DNA of 64,000 nucleotides, from positions 89,253-153,252 of the forward strand of contig NZ_JAGSNF010000019.1 in assembly GCF_018139485.1 (NCBI RefSeq), given 5' to 3'. The first letter of the stretch is position 1. Each line of letters opens with the position of its first letter. The translations under genes and the position numbers were made by a program. Positions 42,041 to 50,899 of the stretch are shown here, in pieces. Source of the DNA: Phycicoccus avicenniae (GTDB lineage: Bacteria > Actinomycetota > Actinomycetes > Actinomycetales > Dermatophilaceae). The notes below the pieces were generated by a model. It made no database searches, was not told the origin of the DNA, and saw nothing but the letters and a program-made list of their open reading frames with translations.

Positions 42041-43183
42041 ATGAGCACCGTCGAGACCCCCGCCGCGCGTCGGCGCTGGGCGCTCGTCGGGGCGGGGGTC
42101 GCCCTCCTCGTGGCCGTGTTGGCGGGCGGGCCCCGGGTCCTCGCCGTCGCCGCGGTGCCACCGACGACGGCGACCCCGGGCGAGGTGGTGGCGCGGGCCC
42201 TGGCGTCCGCCGACGTCCCGTACGTCGCCCGAGGCGAGAGCCGGGGCGACCTCGCCCTGCCGGACCTGCGCGGCTTCGGCGACCTCGCCGCCCTGCTCGG
42301 GGGAACGACCTCGACCCGCGTCTGGTGGGACGGGCCCCGCCACTGGCGGGTGGACGCGGTCGACCCCGCCGGGGAGCGGGACACCTACGGGCTCGCGACG
42401 TCGGTGACGACGTGGGACTCCGGCAGCCGGCGGCTCGACGTCGTCGTCGGCGACCCCTCCGCCCGGCTCCCCCGACCCGACGACCTCCTCGCCCCGCAGG
42501 CGGCCCGCCGGCTGCTCGCCGCGGTCGGACCCCAGGACCGGCTGGAGGCGCTCGACGCCCGTCGCGTCGACGGCCGGACGACCGACGGGGTCCGCGTCGT
42601 GCCCGGCGACGTCCGCAGCACCGTCGAGCGGGCCGACGTCCGCGTCGACCGGGCGACGGGTCTCCCGCTCCACGTCGAGGTCGTCGGACGGTCCGGGCGC
42701 ACCTCGCTCGTCAGCACCCTCCACGACGTGGCGTTCGAGCGCCCCGACGCCTCCGTCGTCACCCCACCGGCGCCACCGGACGCCCGGCGCGGTGTGGACC
42801 GGGCGCCTGACCTCGTCGCCCGGGCGGCGACGGCGAGCCCGTGGCTCATGCCCGACGCGCTCGCCGGGCTCACTGCGAGCGGGGTCGACGTCGCCCGCGC
42901 CCCCACGTACGGCAGCGGCCTGGTCCGGGTCCTCGCGCTCCCCCTGCCGCCCCGGGTTGCGGGCGAGGTCGTCGGCGACGCGTCGTCCGTGGGCACCGCC
43001 GAGGAACGGGTGCCCGGCGGCGCCGTGACCCGCGTCGGGTCCGGCCTGCTCAACGCCGCCCTCGTGCGGGACGACGACGGGCAGCACGCCTACGTCCTCG
43101 TCGGTCTCGTCGACCCGGCCCTCCTCGACGCGATGGCCGCCGACCTGCTCGGCGACCCGCCCCCGCCGCGGACGATGCGATGA
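42041..43183 (+). CDS. LolA/RseB-fold exported protein linked to an ABC exporter
   Basis: 380 residues. A membrane helix at about 15-36 precedes an exported region. Stretches such as TRVWWDGPRHWRVDAVDPAGERDTYG, LLAPQAARRLLAAVG and VDRATGLPLHVEVVGRSGRTSLVSTLHDVAFERPD have the beta-rich order of LolA/LppX or MucB/RseB-like proteins. I infer that fold, but similarity is weak and should be treated as provisional. The stop lies just past the ATG of the downstream ABC ATPase (overlap of 4 bp), so it belongs with the transporter and may act as its substrate-binding or regulatory partner. Confidence 0.55.
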   Translation: MSTVETPAARRRWALVGAGVALLVAVLAGGPRVLAVAAVPPTTATPGEVVARALASADVPYVARGESRGDLALPDLRGFGDLAALLGGTTSTRVWWDGPRHWRVDAVDPAGERDTYGLATSVTTWDSGSRRLDVVVGDPSARLPRPDDLLAPQAARRLLAAVGPQDRLEALDARRVDGRTTDGVRVVPGDVRSTVERADVRVDRATGLPLHVEVVGRSGRTSLVSTLHDVAFERPDASVVTPPAPPDARRGVDRAPDLVARAATASPWLMPDALAGLTASGVDVARAPTYGSGLVRVLALPLPPRVAGEVVGDASSVGTAEERVPGGAVTRVGSGLLNAALVRDDDGQHAYVLVGLVDPALLDAMAADLLGDPPPPRTMR

Positions 43184-44166
43184 CCGCCCGCGAGCACGAC
43201 CCGGCACGGCGTCCGGCACCCACGACCGGCGGCGGAGCGGACGGTGACGCCGTCGTCGTCACCCGCGGGCTCACGAAGCGGTACGGGCGGGTCACCGCCG
43301 TCGACGACCTCGACCTGCGGGTGGCGGCCGGGGACCGGTACGGGTTCCTCGGGCCGAACGGGTCGGGCAAGACGACGACGGTGCGGATGCTCCTCGGGCT
43401 CGTCCACGCGACGAGCGGCGAGATCGAGGTCCTCGGGCGCCGTGTGCCGCGGCACGCGAAGGACGTCCTTCCCGAGGTCGGGGCCCTCGTCGAGGGTCCG
43501 GGCGCCTACCCCCACCTGTCGGCGCGGGCCAACCTACGCCTCCTCGACGCGGCCGGACCGGCGCGCGGCGGCGACCCGCTCGCCCCCGACACCGGGTCGC
43601 GGCGCACCCGACGCTCGCGGATCGAGGCGGCCCTGGAGCAGGTCGGCCTCACCGACGTCGGCCGGCGTCCGGTGCGCGCGTACTCCCTCGGGATGCGTCA
43701 GCGCCTCGGGCTGGCCGCCGCCCTGCTGCGCGGCCCCCGCCTCCTCGTGCTCGACGAGCCGACGAACGGTCTCGACCCGCGCGGGATCGCCGAGATCCGC
43801 GACCTCCTCCTCGACCTCAACCGAAGGGGCACGGCGGTGTTCCTCTCGAGCCACCTGCTCGCCGAGGTCGAGCTGTTCTGCACGCGGGTCGGCGTGCTGC
43901 ACCGGGGCCGGCTCGTCGCCCAGGACGACCTCGACGCCCTGCGCGGCCCGACCGGTCGGACCCTCGTGCGGGTCGACGACGTCGACGCGGCCACCCGGGT
44001 GCTGGGCCTGCCGGCGGCGCGGACGACGGACGACGGGCTGCTCGTCCTCGACGACCTCCCGGTCCCCGAGGCGACGGCCGCCCTCGTGCGGGGCGGGGTC
44101 GCCGTCCTCGAGGCGGCCCCGGAGCGCCGGACCCTCGAGCAGTCGGTCCTGGGGCTCACCTCGTGA
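43180..44166 (+). CDS. ABC transporter ATP-binding protein
   Basis: 328 residues. Walker A GPNGSGKTTT near 63-72, Q-loop VGALVEGPGAYPHL, signature YSLGMRQRLGLAAALL, Walker B LLVLDEPTNGLDPRG and H-loop VFLSSHLL are complete, in the style of bacitracin/lantibiotic (BcrA) or Ccm-like exporters. About 25 variable residues precede the fold. Coupled by overlaps to the LolA-like gene (4 bp) and permease (GTG overlapping TGA). Substrate unknown. Confidence 0.92.
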   Translation: MTAREHDPARRPAPTTGGGADGDAVVVTRGLTKRYGRVTAVDDLDLRVAAGDRYGFLGPNGSGKTTTVRMLLGLVHATSGEIEVLGRRVPRHAKDVLPEVGALVEGPGAYPHLSARANLRLLDAAGPARGGDPLAPDTGSRRTRRSRIEAALEQVGLTDVGRRPVRAYSLGMRQRLGLAAALLRGPRLLVLDEPTNGLDPRGIAEIRDLLLDLNRRGTAVFLSSHLLAEVELFCTRVGVLHRGRLVAQDDLDALRGPTGRTLVRVDDVDAATRVLGLPAARTTDDGLLVLDDLPVPEATAALVRGGVAVLEAAPERRTLEQSVLGLTS

Positions 44167-44975
44167 TCGGCGTCGAGCTGCGCAAGCTGCTGGGACGGCC
44201 GCGCACCTGGGTGTCCATCGGGCTGCTCTGCCTGCTGCCCGTCGTCGTCGCGGTGTTCCTCGCAGTGACGGGGATCGCGCCGCGCCCGGGGCAGGGACCG
44301 ACCCTGCTGTCGGCGGTCCTCGGCAACGGCGCACTCTTCCCCGCCGCCGCGCTCGGCATCGTCCTGCCGTTCTTCCTGCCCATCGCCGTCGCGGTGCAGG
44401 CCGGGGAGTCCGTCGCCGGCGAGGCGCAGTCCGGCACGCTGCGCTACCTCCTCGTCCGGCCGGTCGGGCGGACGCGCCTGCTCGTCGCGAAGCTCGTCTC
44501 GGTCCTCGCCTACACCCTGCTCGCGGTCCTGTCGGTCGCCGCCACGGGCTACCTCGCCGGGATCAGCCTGCTCGGCAACTCCGGGCAGGTCACGACGACC
44601 ACCCTGTCGGGCACGACGCTCACGCCCGCGGACCTCGCGTGGCGGACCGGCGTCATGGTCCTCTACATCGGCTGGTCGATGGTGGGCGTCGCCTCCGTCG
44701 CGCTCTTCCTCTCCACCCTCACCGACTCCCCGCTCGCCGCCGCGCTCGGCGGGCTGGCCGTCCTCGTGAGCAGCACCGTCCTCGTGACCCTCGACGCCGC
44801 GGGCGCGGTGCGCGACTACCTGCCGACGCGGTACTGGCTCGCCTGGGTCGACCTCTTCCGCGACCCCGTGCCCTGGGGCGACGTCACGGCCGGCGTCCTC
44901 GTCCAGACGGGCTACGTCGTCGTCCTGCTCGGCGCCGCCTGGGCGAACTTCTCCACCCGGGACGTCACGAGCTGA
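44163..44975 (+). CDS. ABC-2 type transporter permease
   Basis: 270 residues with six membrane helices; first helix about 17-40 after MIGVELRKLLGRPRTWVS, a coupling motif GEAQSGTLRYLLVRPVGRTRLLVAKL before helix 3, and a final long helix. Pattern of the ABC-2 / NatB-like permeases. It starts with GTG overlapping the ATPase stop and ends 11 bp into the convergent hydrolase gene, an unusually tight 3' overlap. Confidence 0.88.
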   Translation: MIGVELRKLLGRPRTWVSIGLLCLLPVVVAVFLAVTGIAPRPGQGPTLLSAVLGNGALFPAAALGIVLPFFLPIAVAVQAGESVAGEAQSGTLRYLLVRPVGRTRLLVAKLVSVLAYTLLAVLSVAATGYLAGISLLGNSGQVTTTTLSGTTLTPADLAWRTGVMVLYIGWSMVGVASVALFLSTLTDSPLAAALGGLAVLVSSTVLVTLDAAGAVRDYLPTRYWLAWVDLFRDPVPWGDVTAGVLVQTGYVVVLLGAAWANFSTRDVTS

Positions 44976-45762
44976 GCGCGCGCGTCCCCTCCTGCCGCAG
45001 GGCGTCGCACCGGTCCGGTGCGGGTCGGTCCCCGAGGGGCTCCACGGCGAGCGCGCGGAGGACGACGGCCACGACGAGGGGGTCCCGGGGAAGCTCGCCG
45101 TGCGTCGTCCGGGCGTCCGGGCAGACCGCCTGCACCTCGACGTCGAGGGCTCCGTCGAGGACGGCCGTGTCCGGGGGGACCACCGTCTCGTCGTCGGCCG
45201 TCCACACGCTGACCCAGCGCGGGCCGGCGGGGGTCTCGGGGAGCGACGCGAGGAGGTCGCTGCCCGGGGCCAGCTGACGGCAGGCCGGGGGGCACGCGCC
45301 CGTCCCGAGGGCCGCACCGAGCCCCGCGAGGTCCGTCCCGTGGTGGGGCGAGCCGAGCGTGACGACCCGGCGCGCCCGGTCGGCCCCGCCGTCCTCGGCC
45401 GCCCAGACCCGGGCGACGACGCCTCCCGCCGAGTAGCCGACGACGTCCACCGAGGGCGCGCCGGCGGCGAGCGCCGCGTCCGCGGCCGCCGCGAGCGCGT
45501 CGGCCTGCCGCCGCAGGTCGCCCGTGCCGTCGCCCTCGGGCTCGACGACCTCCACCTCACGACCCGACGCCCGCAGCGCCGTCGCGAGGGGCTGCAGGGA
45601 CGCGGTGCCGCCGCCGTAGCCCGGGACGAGGAGCACGGTGCCGGGACGGTCCTGCGCCACCGCCGAGGCACCGGAGCGCCGCTCGAGGAGCACGAGCCCC
45701 CCGGCCGCGAGAAGGACGAGCAGGACGAGGCCGAGCACCGCCGCGCGACGACGCGGACTCAT
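44965..45762 (-). CDS. Exported alpha/beta-hydrolase (lipase-like)
   Basis: 265 residues. A signal or anchor helix (about 7-26) precedes a hydrolase with oxyanion region VLLVPGYGGGTASLQPLATALRA, the nucleophile elbow GYSAGG (about 109-114), and VTLGSPHHGTD, the typical motif of PGAP1/triacylglycerol lipase-like enzymes. A disulfide-rich segment (CPPAC) follows. The catalytic Asp and His are likely in DDETVVP and ARTTHGELP near the C-terminus. Substrate unknown, probably a lipid or ester. Overlaps the permease 3' end by 11 bp. Confidence 0.82.
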   Translation of the reverse strand: MSPRRRAAVLGLVLLVLLAAGGLVLLERRSGASAVAQDRPGTVLLVPGYGGGTASLQPLATALRASGREVEVVEPEGDGTGDLRRQADALAAAADAALAAGAPSVDVVGYSAGGVVARVWAAEDGGADRARRVVTLGSPHHGTDLAGLGAALGTGACPPACRQLAPGSDLLASLPETPAGPRWVSVWTADDETVVPPDTAVLDGALDVEVQAVCPDARTTHGELPRDPLVVAVVLRALAVEPLGDRPAPDRCDALRQEGTRALSS

Positions 45763-45947
45763 CGGCGCGGTGTCCCTCGTCCCATCGGCCGAGCGTACGG
45801 GCGTGGCTCCCCGGGGGGCGCGCGCCGGCCGTCGTCGTCGCCTCGCACGACCGCTACCTGCGCTCCCGGTGAGGGGGCCGGTCGTCGCCGTCGGGGATCC
45901 CGCGTTCCGCTGACGACCCGGCACCGGCCGTGGAACGCTGGCCGTCG

Positions 45948-46442
45948 ATGAGCGAGGACCCGAGCGCCGACGCCACCCGCGCGGTGGCGATCGGCCGCGA
46001 GCTGCGGCGTCTCCACGTCCGGCTGCGCGAGCTGCTCGACGACGCCCGGGCCGGGCTCGACCCCGCGGTCGTCGCCGCCGGCCTCCTCGCGGACCCGGTC
46101 TCGCACTGCCGGGCGTTCTGCACCGCGCTCACCGAGCACCACGAGGGCGAGGACGTCGCGCTCTTCCCGTGGCTGCTGCGGCTGCGGCCGGGGATGAGCG
46201 CGGTCGTGGGACGGCTCGAGGAGGACCATCGGCTCGTCGCGACGCTCCTCGAGGCCGTCGCAGAGGAGCTCGACGGCCGCGAGGACCCGGCGATGCTCGT
46301 GCGGCACCTCGACGGGCTCGACGCCATCATGGAGAGCCACTTCCGGTACGAGGAGCGTCAGCTCGTCCCGGTCCTCGAGGAGCTCTCCGCCGCCGGGCCC
46401 CGCACGGGGCGTCCGACGTCGGCGGAGCCGGAGGTGACCTGA
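45948..46442 (+). CDS. Hemerythrin domain-containing protein
   Basis: 164 residues, four-helix bundle with iron-ligand candidates: [34 protein letters not shown] (HHEGE near 67-71), [14 protein letters not shown] and [15 protein letters not shown]. Hemerythrin-like proteins bind a non-haem di-iron centre and O2 or NO. ATG at 45948 is preferred to a GTG 18 bp upstream. Its stop overlaps the start of the DUF2256 gene by one base (TGATG). Confidence 0.86.
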   Translation: MSEDPSADATRAVAIGRELRRLHVRLRELLDDARAGLDPAVVAAGLLADPVSHCRAFCTALTEHHEGEDVALFPWLLRLRPGMSAVVGRLEEDHRLVATLLEAVAEELDGREDPAMLVRHLDGLDAIMESHFRYEERQLVPVLEELSAAGPRTGRPTSAEPEVT

Positions 46443-46612
46443 TGGGCGGGCGGATGCGCCGCAAGGGGGACCTGCCGACGAAGGTGTGCGCCACCTGCGG
46501 CCGCCCGTTCACGTGGCGCCGCAAGTGGGCCGACGACTGGGACGAGGTGCGCTACTGCTCGCAGCGCTGTCGCCGGGGACGACACCCGGCGCCGGCCGGC
46601 GACGACGGCTGA
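46442..46612 (+). CDS. DUF2256 small zinc-ribbon-like protein
   Basis: 56 residues. [27 protein letters not shown] spans its core, with CATC and YCSQRC cysteine pairs that could bind zinc, and the WRRKW / W-D-E-V order typical of DUF2256. It has no known function. Translationally coupled to the hemerythrin gene by a TGATG overlap. Confidence 0.85.
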   Translation: MGGRMRRKGDLPTKVCATCGRPFTWRRKWADDWDEVRYCSQRCRRGRHPAPAGDDG

Positions 46613-46643
46613 CCGCCCACGCGGTGTCTGCGAGGCTGGGGCC

Positions 46644-47168
46644 GTGTCCGGCACCGACGTCTTGATCATGAGCGACACCCACCTCCCGAAGCGCGCGAAG
46701 GACCTGCCCGAGGCGCTGTGGGAGGCCGTCGACGCCGCCGACCTCGCCGTCCACGCCGGGGACTGGGTCGACGTCGCCACCCTCGACGCCCTCGAGGGCC
46801 GCAGCCGCCGGCTGCTCGCGTGCTGGGGCAACAACGACGGCGAGGACCTGCGCGCGCGGCTTCCCGAGGTCGCACGGGCCACGGTCGAGGGGGTCCGGGT
46901 CGCGGTCGTCCACGAGACGGGGCAGAAGCAGCGCCGCGAGGAGCGGATGCGGGCCGAGTACCCCGACGTCGACCTCCTCGTCTTCGGGCACAGCCACATC
47001 CCGTGGGACACCGCGTACGACGGGCTGCGGCTGCTCAACCCCGGCTCACCGACGGACCGGCGGCGTCAGCCCGACTTCACGTGGGTGACGGCGCGTCTCG
47101 AGGCGGGCGGGGTGCACGACGTCCGGCTTCACCGGCTGGCTCCTCCTCCACCCGCGCGGCGTCGCTGA
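46644..47168 (+). CDS. Metallophosphoesterase (YfcE/MJ0936-like)
   Basis: 174 residues, a small calcineurin-fold phosphodiesterase: DVLIMSDTHLPKRA (metal ligands D/H at the N-terminus), VHAGDWVD, CWGNNDGE (GNxD/E) and VVHETGQ and FGHSHIPWD complete the five motifs. Such enzymes hydrolyse phosphodiesters or cyclic nucleotides; substrate unknown. GTG start. Its last 92 bp overlap the convergent WYL regulator gene on the opposite strand. Confidence 0.86.
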   Translation: MSGTDVLIMSDTHLPKRAKDLPEALWEAVDAADLAVHAGDWVDVATLDALEGRSRRLLACWGNNDGEDLRARLPEVARATVEGVRVAVVHETGQKQRREERMRAEYPDVDLLVFGHSHIPWDTAYDGLRLLNPGSPTDRRRQPDFTWVTARLEAGGVHDVRLHRLAPPPPARRR

Positions 47169-48099
47169 GCCGCGCCGCGAGCGCGGCCACCGCCTCCCGG
47201 AGCCCGTCCCCGTCGACGACCCGGAACGGCACGGGCAGGCGGGCGAGGTCGGCGGCGTACCCCGCGAGGTTCCCGGTGCTGCCGACGAGCCGGGTCGTCC
47301 GCGCGTCGACCGCCTCGAGCCGCCCCATCGTCCGGGGCAGCCACTCGACGTCGGCGAGCGGCGCCGCGACGACGACCTCGGTGCGGTGCTCCCACCCGGT
47401 ACCCAGGTGCTCCTCGAGGACCGCGACGGGGTCGAGGCCCGCGGGCGGGTCGAAGACGTGCTCGAGCACGGTGACGGACCGCACCCGGTCGACCCGGTAG
47501 GTGCGCACCGCCCCGGCCCGCAGCGACCGGCACAGGAGGTACCAGCGGCCGTGCCGGACGACGACGGCCCAGGGCTCGACGTCGAGGTCGAGGTCGCGCC
47601 CGGCCTCGGAGCGGTAGCCGAGCGCCACCCGGCGCCGGTCCGCGGCGGCCCGCACGAGGGCGACGGCGACCCCCGGGTCCGGGCGCGCGGCGGAACGGTC
47701 CGGGGCGGTCGTCGCCATCCGACGCACGACATCGGCCTGCTCGGCGACGTGCTGCGGCATCGCCCGCAACAGCTTGCCGACCGCCGCGCCGACGAGGTCC
47801 TCGGCGTCGGACGCCGCGTGGTGCCCGTCGAGGACGGCCATGACGAGACCGAGCGCCTCGTCGCTGCTGAACACGATGGGCGGCAAGCGCACCCCGCGCC
47901 CCAGCCGGTAGCCGCCCTCGGGGCCGCGGACCGACTCGACCGGGATGTCGGCCTCGCGCAGGATCCCGACGTAGCGCCGCACCGCGCGGGTCGTCACCCC
48001 GAGCCGGCGCGCCAGTCGCTCGGCGCCGATGCCCGGGCTCTCCTGGATGGCGACGAGGGTCATCAGGGCTCGCGCGGTGGGGCTCGTCCCGTCCGTCAT
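47077..48099 (-). CDS. WYL-domain transcriptional regulator
   Basis: 340 residues. N-terminal HTH (about 18-70, IGAERLARRLGVTTRAVRRYVGILREADIPV) then a WYL domain with RHGRWYLLCRSL and RTYRVDRVRSVTVLEH, and a WCX-like C-terminal part to about 310. Such proteins are often repressors or activators responsive to nucleic acid or small ligands. Divergent from the DLH-like gene across 54 bp, so it may control that gene and itself. Its 3' end overlaps the metallophosphoesterase by 92 bp. Confidence 0.9.
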   Translation of the reverse strand: MTDGTSPTARALMTLVAIQESPGIGAERLARRLGVTTRAVRRYVGILREADIPVESVRGPEGGYRLGRGVRLPPIVFSSDEALGLVMAVLDGHHAASDAEDLVGAAVGKLLRAMPQHVAEQADVVRRMATTAPDRSAARPDPGVAVALVRAAADRRRVALGYRSEAGRDLDLDVEPWAVVVRHGRWYLLCRSLRAGAVRTYRVDRVRSVTVLEHVFDPPAGLDPVAVLEEHLGTGWEHRTEVVVAAPLADVEWLPRTMGRLEAVDARTTRLVGSTGNLAGYAADLARLPVPFRVVDGDGLREAVAALAARLSDAARVEEEPAGEAGRRAPRPPRDAPSPT

Positions 48100-48153
48100 C
48101 GGGTCATCGTCATCCGGAAGGCTTCCGTCCGCAACCCTCCCTACGGTGGGGGC

Positions 48154-48729
48154 ATGACAGAGATCGTGCTCCTCCACCACATCCGCGGACTCACGACCGG
48201 GGTGCTCGCCCTCGCCGACACCCTGCGGGCGGCCGGCCACACCGTGCACACCCCGGACCTCTTCGACGGCCGGACGTTCGGGTCGATCGAGGAGGGTGCC
48301 GCGTACGCGGGCGACGTCGGGTTCGCCACCGTCCGCGCCCAGGGCGTCGCCGCCGTCGGGGAGCACCCGGGCGCGAGCGTCGTCGCCGGCATCTCGATGG
48401 GCGTCGTGGCCGCGCAGGAGGCCGCGCAGACCCTGCCCGGCATCCGCGCCGCCCTGCTCTACGAGGCGTTCGTCGACCCCGCGACCTTCGGCTCGTGGCC
48501 CGACGGCGTCGCCGTGCAGGTGCACGGGATGGACGCCGACCCGTTCTTCGCGGAGGAGGGCGACCTCGCAGCCGCCCGCGCCTTCGCCGAGGGGCGCGCG
48601 GACGCGGACGTGTTCGACTACCCCGGCTCCTCCCACCTCTTCCTCGACGCCTCGCTCGAGTCCTACGACCCGGACGCGACGGCGCTCGTCGTGGAGCGCT
48701 CGCTCGACCTGCTGGGGCGGCTCGGGTGA
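48154..48729 (+). CDS. Dienelactone-hydrolase-family protein
   Basis: 191 residues with an alpha/beta-hydrolase fold. EIVLLHHIRGLTTGV opens, GISMG near 86-90 is the nucleophile elbow (Ser in place of the Cys of true dienelactone hydrolases), and DYPGSSHLFLD near the end gives the catalytic His. Function likely esterase. The ATG was chosen because the family begins TEIVLLHH. Its stop overlaps the GTG of the DinB gene by 3 bp. Probably controlled by the divergent WYL regulator. Confidence 0.82.
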   Translation: MTEIVLLHHIRGLTTGVLALADTLRAAGHTVHTPDLFDGRTFGSIEEGAAYAGDVGFATVRAQGVAAVGEHPGASVVAGISMGVVAAQEAAQTLPGIRAALLYEAFVDPATFGSWPDGVAVQVHGMDADPFFAEEGDLAAARAFAEGRADADVFDYPGSSHLFLDASLESYDPDATALVVERSLDLLGRLG

Positions 48730-49289
48730 GCGCCGGGGAGCGGGTCCCGCCCCCGTGGGAGCCGCCGCTGGCGGGGAACGACGCCGAGCAGCTGCTCGCG
48801 GCCCTGGACCGTCAGCGGTGGACGTTCCGGTGGAAGGCCGACGGCCTCGACGCGACGGGCCTGCGCACGACCGTGGGGGCCTCCTCGCTCACGATCGGCG
48901 GGTTGCTCAAGCACCTCGCGCTGGTCGAGGACCACTACGCCACGACGAGGCTCGACGGCAGCGGGATGCCCGAGGTGTGGTCGACCCACGACGGCGAGGG
49001 GTGGGAGTTCACCTCTGCCGCCGCGGACGACGCGGGCTCGTTGTACCGCCTCTACGACGACGCGGTCGAGCGCGCGCGGACGCGGCTCTCGGCCGCGGCC
49101 GCGTCCGGTGGTCTCGACCGTCCCGTGGAGATGGGGTGGGGCGGCGAGCACGCGTCACTGCGCCGTCTCGTGTGCGACCTCCTGGAGGAGTACGGACGAC
49201 ACACCGGCCACGCGGACCTGCTGCGCGAGGCCGTCGACGGGCGGACCGGTGAGGACCCGCCGGACGACTGGCGCCCGACCCCGGGGTGA
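48726..49289 (+). CDS. DinB/DUF664 family protein
   Basis: 187 residues, the four-helix DinB-like fold (DUF664): WTFRWKADGLDATGLRTTVGASSLTIGGLLKHLALVEDHY has the first metal-site His and the later HASLRRLVCDLLEEYGRHTGHADLLREAVDG has the third, with the GGLLKHL metal-site helix in between. These proteins are often thiol-dependent S-transferases (bacillithiol- or mycothiol-linked). GTG start overlapping the stop of the DLH gene, so co-translated. Confidence 0.85.
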   Translation: MSAGERVPPPWEPPLAGNDAEQLLAALDRQRWTFRWKADGLDATGLRTTVGASSLTIGGLLKHLALVEDHYATTRLDGSGMPEVWSTHDGEGWEFTSAAADDAGSLYRLYDDAVERARTRLSAAAASGGLDRPVEMGWGGEHASLRRLVCDLLEEYGRHTGHADLLREAVDGRTGEDPPDDWRPTPG

Positions 49290-49304
49290 GAGCCCGGGCC
49301 CCGC

Positions 49305-49547
49305 TCAGCCGGCCCCGTCGACCTTCCCTTGGAGGCGGTCGATGTGCTCGCTCGCCTGCGCCTTGGTGAGGTTCGCGTCGATCTCCTCACCAGCCCGACG
49401 GGCGAGGGTGTCGAGGTAGCTGCGCTGGGCGTCGGTCATCGGCTCGTCGCCGGTCGCCCACTCCTCGGGGTCCCGCTCGGGGCCGGTCTCGGGCACCGGG
49501 CTGCCGAGCGTGTCGTGGGTGTCGTCGGTCGTCTGCTGGTCGTTCAT
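49305..49547 (-). CDS. DUF3072 family protein
   Basis: 80 residues. The C-terminal half GDEPMTDAQRSYLDTLARRAGEEIDANLTKAQASEHIDRLQGK is the DUF3072 signature; the N-terminus is acidic and variable. Function unknown. ATG at 49545-49547. It ends 15 bp from the convergent DinB gene. Confidence 0.88.
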   Translation of the reverse strand: MNDQQTTDDTHDTLGSPVPETGPERDPEEWATGDEPMTDAQRSYLDTLARRAGEEIDANLTKAQASEHIDRLQGKVDGAG

Positions 49548-49627
49548 GTGTTCGAACCTACGCCTCGGCGCCGACGCCCGGGGGTCCGGGGGACGGACCT
49601 TCGACACCGCGTCGCGGCGGCCCCGGC

Positions 49628-50899
49628 TCAGCACCTCTCCCAGAAGCCGGGCGAGGTCTCGCGCAGCGTCGCGGTGTAGAAGGTGTTGTAGAGCCCGAGG
49701 TTCTCCTCCGATCCCCGCGCGAACGCGTAGCCGCCGCTCTGGTACGCCCGGCCCTCGACGACGTGGGTGTAGTTCGACGAGGTGACGCAGGCCGCCGTCG
49801 GTGTCACGGTCGGGGTCGCGGTGGGAGTCGGCGTCGGGCTCGGTGTCGCCGTCGGGGTCCCGGTCGGAGTGGGCGTCGGCGTCGGCTCGGGGGCCGTGCC
49901 GTCGTCGAGGCCGAAGAAGCGCACGTCGTGGTAGGCGGCGCAGACGGTGTCGAGGAAGTACGCCCCGGCGGTGCCGCACTGCTGCGGGCCCGACCCGGGG
50001 TCGACGGGGGTGCCGTGGCCCATCCCCTCGACACGGGTGACCCGCACGGCGCCCGCGTGGTCCTCCCACGTCACGCCGGGGGCGATGGTGCCCGTGCTCG
50101 TCGGGGCTTGGCCGACGCCCGCGACGTCGGTGAACTGGTCGCGCAGCTCGGTGGCGTTGCGGGGGACGACCGTCGTGTCGGAGGTGCCCTGCCAGATCGA
50201 CACGACCGGACGCGGGCCGGAGAAGGACGACGCGGCCCGCACCAGGTCCCCCCACGCCCGTGGGGTGCGGTCGACGCCGGGGTTGAGGCAGGAGAAGGCG
50301 GACACCATCGACGTCGCGCACCGGTAGGGCAGGCCCGCGTCGGTCGAGCCGCCGGCGAACCGGTCGGGGTACGTCGCCAGCATGACCGCCGCCATCGCCC
50401 CGCCCGCCGACAGACCGGTGACGTAGGCGCGGGAGCCGTCGACCCCCCACGCGGACACGGCGTGCTGGAGCATCGAGGCGATGCTCGCCGCCTCCCCCTG
50501 ACCCCGCGTGGTGTCGCCCGTCTCGAACCAGGTGAAGCAGCGGCTGGAGTTGTTCGCGGTGCTCTGCTGAGCGAGGACGAGCGCGAACCCGTACCGGTCG
50601 GCCATCTCCCGCCAGCCGGACTGCGCGAAGAACGTCGGGGCGTCCTGGGTGCAGCCGTGGAGGGCGAGGACGACCGGGGCGCCGGCGGGCAGCCCGTCCG
50701 GGCGGTAGCCGTACATCGCGAGCGCGCCGGGGTTGCTGCCGAAGGAGGGGACCTGCTCGAGCTGGGCCGCCCGGGCGTCCGGCGGGCGCACGAGGACGAC
50801 CGCCGCTGCGGCGAGCAGGGTCGCGAGGAGCAGCATCGCGAGGGCCCGCCCGGACCGGGCGCTCCACCCCCGTCCTCGAACGATCGGGACTGCGGTCAT
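49628..50899 (-). CDS. Secreted PHB-depolymerase-family esterase
   Basis: 423 residues. A signal peptide (about 8-38, ending ADARA) is followed by a type-1 esterase PHB-depolymerase fold: VVLALHGCTQD oxyanion loop, GLSAGG nucleophile elbow near 143-148, a catalytic Asp probably in GTSDTTVV, and His in EGMGHGT. A Pro/Thr-rich linker of about 30 residues (TPTPTPTGTP...) then joins a C-terminal module of about 60 residues with CVTSSNYTHVVEGRAYQSGG and YNTFYTATLRET that looks like a substrate-binding domain seen in PHB depolymerases. The second in-frame ATG (50899) was chosen because a GGAGG lies 8 bases before it. Confidence 0.85.
   Translation of the reverse strand: MTAVPIVRGRGWSARSGRALAMLLLATLLAAAAVVLVRPPDARAAQLEQVPSFGSNPGALAMYGYRPDGLPAGAPVVLALHGCTQDAPTFFAQSGWREMADRYGFALVLAQQSTANNSSRCFTWFETGDTTRGQGEAASIASMLQHAVSAWGVDGSRAYVTGLSAGGAMAAVMLATYPDRFAGGSTDAGLPYRCATSMVSAFSCLNPGVDRTPRAWGDLVRAASSFSGPRPVVSIWQGTSDTTVVPRNATELRDQFTDVAGVGQAPTSTGTIAPGVTWEDHAGAVRVTRVEGMGHGTPVDPGSGPQQCGTAGAYFLDTVCAAYHDVRFFGLDDGTAPEPTPTPTPTGTPTATPSPTPTPTATPTVTPTAACVTSSNYTHVVEGRAYQSGGYAFARGSEENLGLYNTFYTATLRETSPGFWERC

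Noticed and set aside
49545..49560. GTTCGAAC considered as an SOS (LexA) box
   Set aside because: Only a single short palindrome near the DUF3072 start; lacks the full actinobacterial SOS-box spacing.
49798..49900. TPTPTP/ATPTAT repeat at DNA level, considered as a minisatellite
   Set aside because: Explained by the Pro/Thr linker of the esterase; copies are imprecise and codons vary.
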